Assembly (NCBI GenBank): GCA_013152355.1 | Contig: JAADGO010000226.1 | Location: 1 to 37,671 of the forward strand | Origin: Chlorobiota bacterium | GTDB taxonomy: Bacteria; Bacteroidota; Bacteroidia; Bacteroidales; Prolixibacteraceae | Length of the DNA: 37,671 nt | Reading direction: 5' to 3' | Shown: positions 35,135-37,671 of the stretch, one piece after another | Layout of the letters: each line of letters starts with the position of its first letter | Position numbering within the stretch: position 1 is the first letter of the stretch | The notes under the pieces: generated by a model | Seen by the model: the letters and a program-made list of their open reading frames with translations, nothing else | Told to the model about the DNA's origin: nothing | Database searches by the model: none | Made by a program: the position numbers and the translations under genes

Positions 35135-37207
35135 ATGAGAAAGTTAGCTGCATTTATTTTTATTTTTTATTTGGTATTTGCCTGCAAGGTAAAAGAGGCT
35201 TCTGATTATATTCCTAAAACAGCAAAGCTTACTTCAGATATTATGACTCCTGAAGTACTCTGGTCTTTTGGCCGGGTTGGGGGGGCACAGGTTTCTCCCG
35301 ATGGGCAGTCGGTTTTGTACACAGTTACCTATTATAATATTGAAGAAAATAAACCTTACCGGGATATTTATATTATACCCTCTGCAGGAGGGAAGGCAAA
35401 AAATATAACGAATACTCCTGAGAACGAATTCAATGCACTTTGGCGCCCCGATGGGAAGAAGATTGGATACCTCTCGTCAAAATCGGGGTCGGTACAGCTT
35501 TGGGAAATGAGCCCCAACGGTTCAGGTAAAAAGCAGGTGTCAGATATTGATGGCGGTATAACAGGATTCAAATATTCACCTGATTTAAGTAAAATATTTT
35601 TCACCAAAGATGTGAAACTCGACCGGGATATACATGAAATGTTCCCTGACTTGCCAAAAGCAAACGCAAGGCTTGAAGATGATATTATGTACCGGCACTG
35701 GGATACATGGCACGATTATTCGTACAGCCACGTTTTTATTGCAAATTACAGCAATGGTAAAATTGGCAAAGCTAAAGATATTATGGAAGGCGAGAAGTTC
35801 CATTCACCCGACAAATATTTTGGGGGGATTGAACAAATCGACTGGAGCCCTGATGGGAAAACTTTGGCATACACCTGTAAGAAGAAAACAGGGAAGGAGT
35901 ATGCTCTTTCAACCAATACCGATATTTATTTGTATGATACGGAAACCGGGGCAACAACCAACCTTACGGAAGGTATGATGGGGTACGACCGTAATCCGGT
36001 GTTTTCACCCGATGGGAGGTATATTGCCTGGGAAAGTATGAAGCGCGATGGGTATGAGTCGGATAAAGTAAGGTTGCTCGTAGCTGACCTTGAAACTGGT
36101 GAAAAAACAAATTATTCCAAGGATTTCGACCAGAATGCCGGAAGGCTGAGTTGGTCGGGTGATAGTAAATCGATCTTTTTTATCAGCGACATCCATGCTA
36201 CCGATGAGATTTACCGGTTGGATTTAGCTGATGGTTCGATTTCCAGGGTTACCAACGGAGTCCATAATTACCAAACTGTTGCGCAGGCCGGAACCCGGTT
36301 GGTTGCGCAAAAGGTTTCCATGTCGCAGCCGGCTGAGTTATATGATGTCGACCCGGCTACAGGAGAAGAGAAAGCTTTAACATCAGTAAACGAAGGGTTG
36401 CTTAGCCAGTTAACAATGGGGAAAGTTGAGAAAAGATGGGTCACAACCACCGACAATAAAAAAATGTTAGTGTGGGTGATTTATCCTCCTCATTTCGACC
36501 CCGATAAAAAATACCCTGCTTTGCTATATAACCAGGGAGGCCCTCAGGGCACTGTCAGCCAGTTTTGGTCGTACCGCTGGAATTTCCAGATAATGGCAGC
36601 TAATGGTTATATAGTGGTTGCCCCCAACCGCCGGGGTTTACCGGGGTTTGGGCAGGAGTGGCTTGAGCAGATCAGTAAAGATTATGGCGGGCAGAATATA
36701 AGCGACCTGCTTACGGCTATTGATACATTGGCAAAAGAGCCGTTTATCGATGAAACAAGGTTGGGGGCAGTCGGAGCCAGTTACGGTGGTTTCTCTGTGA
36801 ATTACCTTGCCGGGCATCACAAAGGGCGGTTTAAAGCTTTTATTTCGCACGATGGGATTTTTAACTTTGACCAAATGTATGTAACCACAGAAGAGATGTG
36901 GTTTGTGAATTGGGATATAGGCGGTCCTTTTTGGGATAAAACAAATAGCGCGGCACAGCGTTCATATACTTTTTCCCCTCATAAATATGTTCAGTACTGG
37001 GATACGCCTATCCTAATCATCCATGGCGAAAAAGACTACAGGATTCCTGTAACACAGGGCATGGCTGCCTTTAATGCAGCAGTTTTAAGGGGTGTCCCGG
37101 CCGAGTTCCTTTATTTCCCGGAAGAAAACCATTGGGTAATGACTGCCCAAAACGGCATACTCTGGCAACGGGTGTTTTTCAACTGGCTGGATAAGTGGCT
37201 TAAGTAA
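35135..37207 (+). CDS. S9-family prolyl oligopeptidase lipoprotein
   Basis: This 690-residue serine peptidase of the prolyl oligopeptidase family probably acts on short peptides at the cell envelope. The N-terminus has a lipobox LVFAC with Cys17. A WD40-like beta-propeller spans about 55-400 with repeated SPDG motifs (VSPDGQSVLYTV, WSPDGKTLAYTC, FSPDGRYIAWES). The alpha/beta-hydrolase domain has the catalytic Ser549 (GASYGGFSVNY), Asp634 (HGEKDYRIP) and His666 (EENHWVM). The ATG at 35135 is chosen because it gives a good signal peptide and follows the promoter box; an in-frame TTG at 35096 would add 13 residues. Confidence 0.95.
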   Translation: MRKLAAFIFIFYLVFACKVKEASDYIPKTAKLTSDIMTPEVLWSFGRVGGAQVSPDGQSVLYTVTYYNIEENKPYRDIYIIPSAGGKAKNITNTPENEFNALWRPDGKKIGYLSSKSGSVQLWEMSPNGSGKKQVSDIDGGITGFKYSPDLSKIFFTKDVKLDRDIHEMFPDLPKANARLEDDIMYRHWDTWHDYSYSHVFIANYSNGKIGKAKDIMEGEKFHSPDKYFGGIEQIDWSPDGKTLAYTCKKKTGKEYALSTNTDIYLYDTETGATTNLTEGMMGYDRNPVFSPDGRYIAWESMKRDGYESDKVRLLVADLETGEKTNYSKDFDQNAGRLSWSGDSKSIFFISDIHATDEIYRLDLADGSISRVTNGVHNYQTVAQAGTRLVAQKVSMSQPAELYDVDPATGEEKALTSVNEGLLSQLTMGKVEKRWVTTTDNKKMLVWVIYPPHFDPDKKYPALLYNQGGPQGTVSQFWSYRWNFQIMAANGYIVVAPNRRGLPGFGQEWLEQISKDYGGQNISDLLTAIDTLAKEPFIDETRLGAVGASYGGFSVNYLAGHHKGRFKAFISHDGIFNFDQMYVTTEEMWFVNWDIGGPFWDKTNSAAQRSYTFSPHKYVQYWDTPILIIHGEKDYRIPVTQGMAAFNAAVLRGVPAEFLYFPEENHWVMTAQNGILWQRVFFNWLDKWLK

Positions 37208-37221
37208 TAAAGAAAGACCGT

Positions 37222-37278
37222 CCCCTGGCATGGAGCCTGCACCGGGAAGTTTCGCATGGCTTCCCCGGCAGCAAGGGG
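37222..37278. other. Large imperfect hairpin after the S9 peptidase
   Basis: An outer stem cccct/agggg (37222-37226 with 37274-37278) encloses an inner stem tgcaccgggaag/cttccccggcagca (37238-37249 with 37260-37273) with small bulges. It lies 14 nt after the stop, and a T-run comes only about 20 nt later. It could be a terminator, an mRNA-stabilising structure or a REP-like element. Confidence 0.5.
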
Positions 37279-37328
37279 TTGGGCGCAAATACAATATTTT
37301 TTTAATTTAGGATAAAAAAGGTTATTAA

Positions 37329-37671
37329 ATGTCAATAATAAAAGTAGGATTTATAGGCGCAGGAGGGATCGCCAAAGCACATGCGTATGCTTTAAACTCC
37401 CTGAAATACTATTACAACGAACCTGCAGACATCGAATTTTATTCGGTTACTTCATCCCGGGAAGAGAGCCGTGAGGCTTTTGCTGCAAAGTATGGCTTCA
37501 AAACAACTGAAGATACTGACAGGTTCTTTAGAAACAGTGAAACCAATGCAGTATTTATACTGGGGCCTAACAATACCCACTTCGAGCATTTTAAAAGGGC
37601 TTTGCAGATGCCCGGTGTGAGGTTCGTTTATTTGGAGAAACCGGTTTGCGCATCGTTAGAAGAAGAGCTGA
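37329..37671 (+). CDS. Gfo/Idh/MocA-family oxidoreductase (partial, 3' end outside window)
   Basis: The first 114 codons are present; the gene runs off the right edge. A Rossmann NAD(P)-binding motif GFIGAGGIAKAHA opens the protein, followed by DIEFYSVTSSR, the loop ILGPNNTHFEHFKRAL and the EKPVCAS motif typical of Gfo/Idh/MocA enzymes. These usually oxidise or reduce sugars or sugar derivatives. The substrate cannot be judged from the N-terminal part. Confidence 0.92.
   Translation, partial: MSIIKVGFIGAGGIAKAHAYALNSLKYYYNEPADIEFYSVTSSREESREAFAAKYGFKTTEDTDRFFRNSETNAVFILGPNNTHFEHFKRALQMPGVRFVYLEKPVCASLEEEL

Overview
The window looks like a chromosomal segment of a Bacteroidota bacterium, probably from the Bacteroidales/Marinilabiliales side, although genus cannot be told by eye. 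The evidence is a FecI/FecR/TonB-receptor set with STN and DUF4974-type domains, a gliding-motility/T9SS type B C-terminal domain, a NigD-like lipoprotein, a DUF4290 gene next to murA, the thrA-(apgM-like)-thrC order, and several TAnnTTTG promoter elements. Shine-Dalgarno sites are weak throughout. Most of the window is housekeeping, with intergenic stretches carrying two families of short repeats. No phage, transposase, CRISPR array or classical defence system was seen.

Region by region. 1-929 has no supported gene and holds two copies of an interspersed repeat. 930-5865 is an envelope signalling/uptake block: a lipoprotein of unknown function with a His-rich tail, then an ECF sigma factor, a FecR anti-sigma factor and a TonB-dependent transducer, the last three tightly coupled. 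6061-8490 is a five-LysM protein with a type 1 periplasmic-binding fold. 8531-9754 (minus) is ornithine aminotransferase. 10187-11969 (minus) is grpE-dnaJ. A TlpA-like thioredoxin, murA, a DUF4290 gene and a UvrD/PcrA helicase follow on the minus strand up to 17238. A T9SS type B cargo protein (plus), tRNA-Arg(CCG) (minus) and a four-gene minus-strand operon (TPR/SPOR protein, clpS, nfeD, floA) come next.

22535-24038 holds bcp and recA, which overlap by 29 nt. 24260-29436 is the threonine branch: bifunctional aspartokinase/homoserine dehydrogenase, an apgM-like protein proposed to be the missing homoserine kinase, and threonine synthase. A CBM9/DUF5916 outer-membrane protein (minus) follows. 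Then comes a small minus-strand redox operon: a thioredoxin-glutaredoxin fusion, a thioredoxin lipoprotein and a GroES-like protein without GroEL. The right end carries a NigD-like lipoprotein with a possible upstream mini-ORF, an uncharacterised membrane protein, an S9 peptidase lipoprotein, and the start of a Gfo/Idh/MocA oxidoreductase cut by the window edge.

The best leads for new biology are the His-tailed lipoprotein beside the sigma/anti-sigma/receptor set, the GroES-like gene in a thiol-redox operon, and the two intergenic repeat families, one of which has a hairpin core flipped relative to its flank between copies. No complete new system can be claimed from sequence alone.
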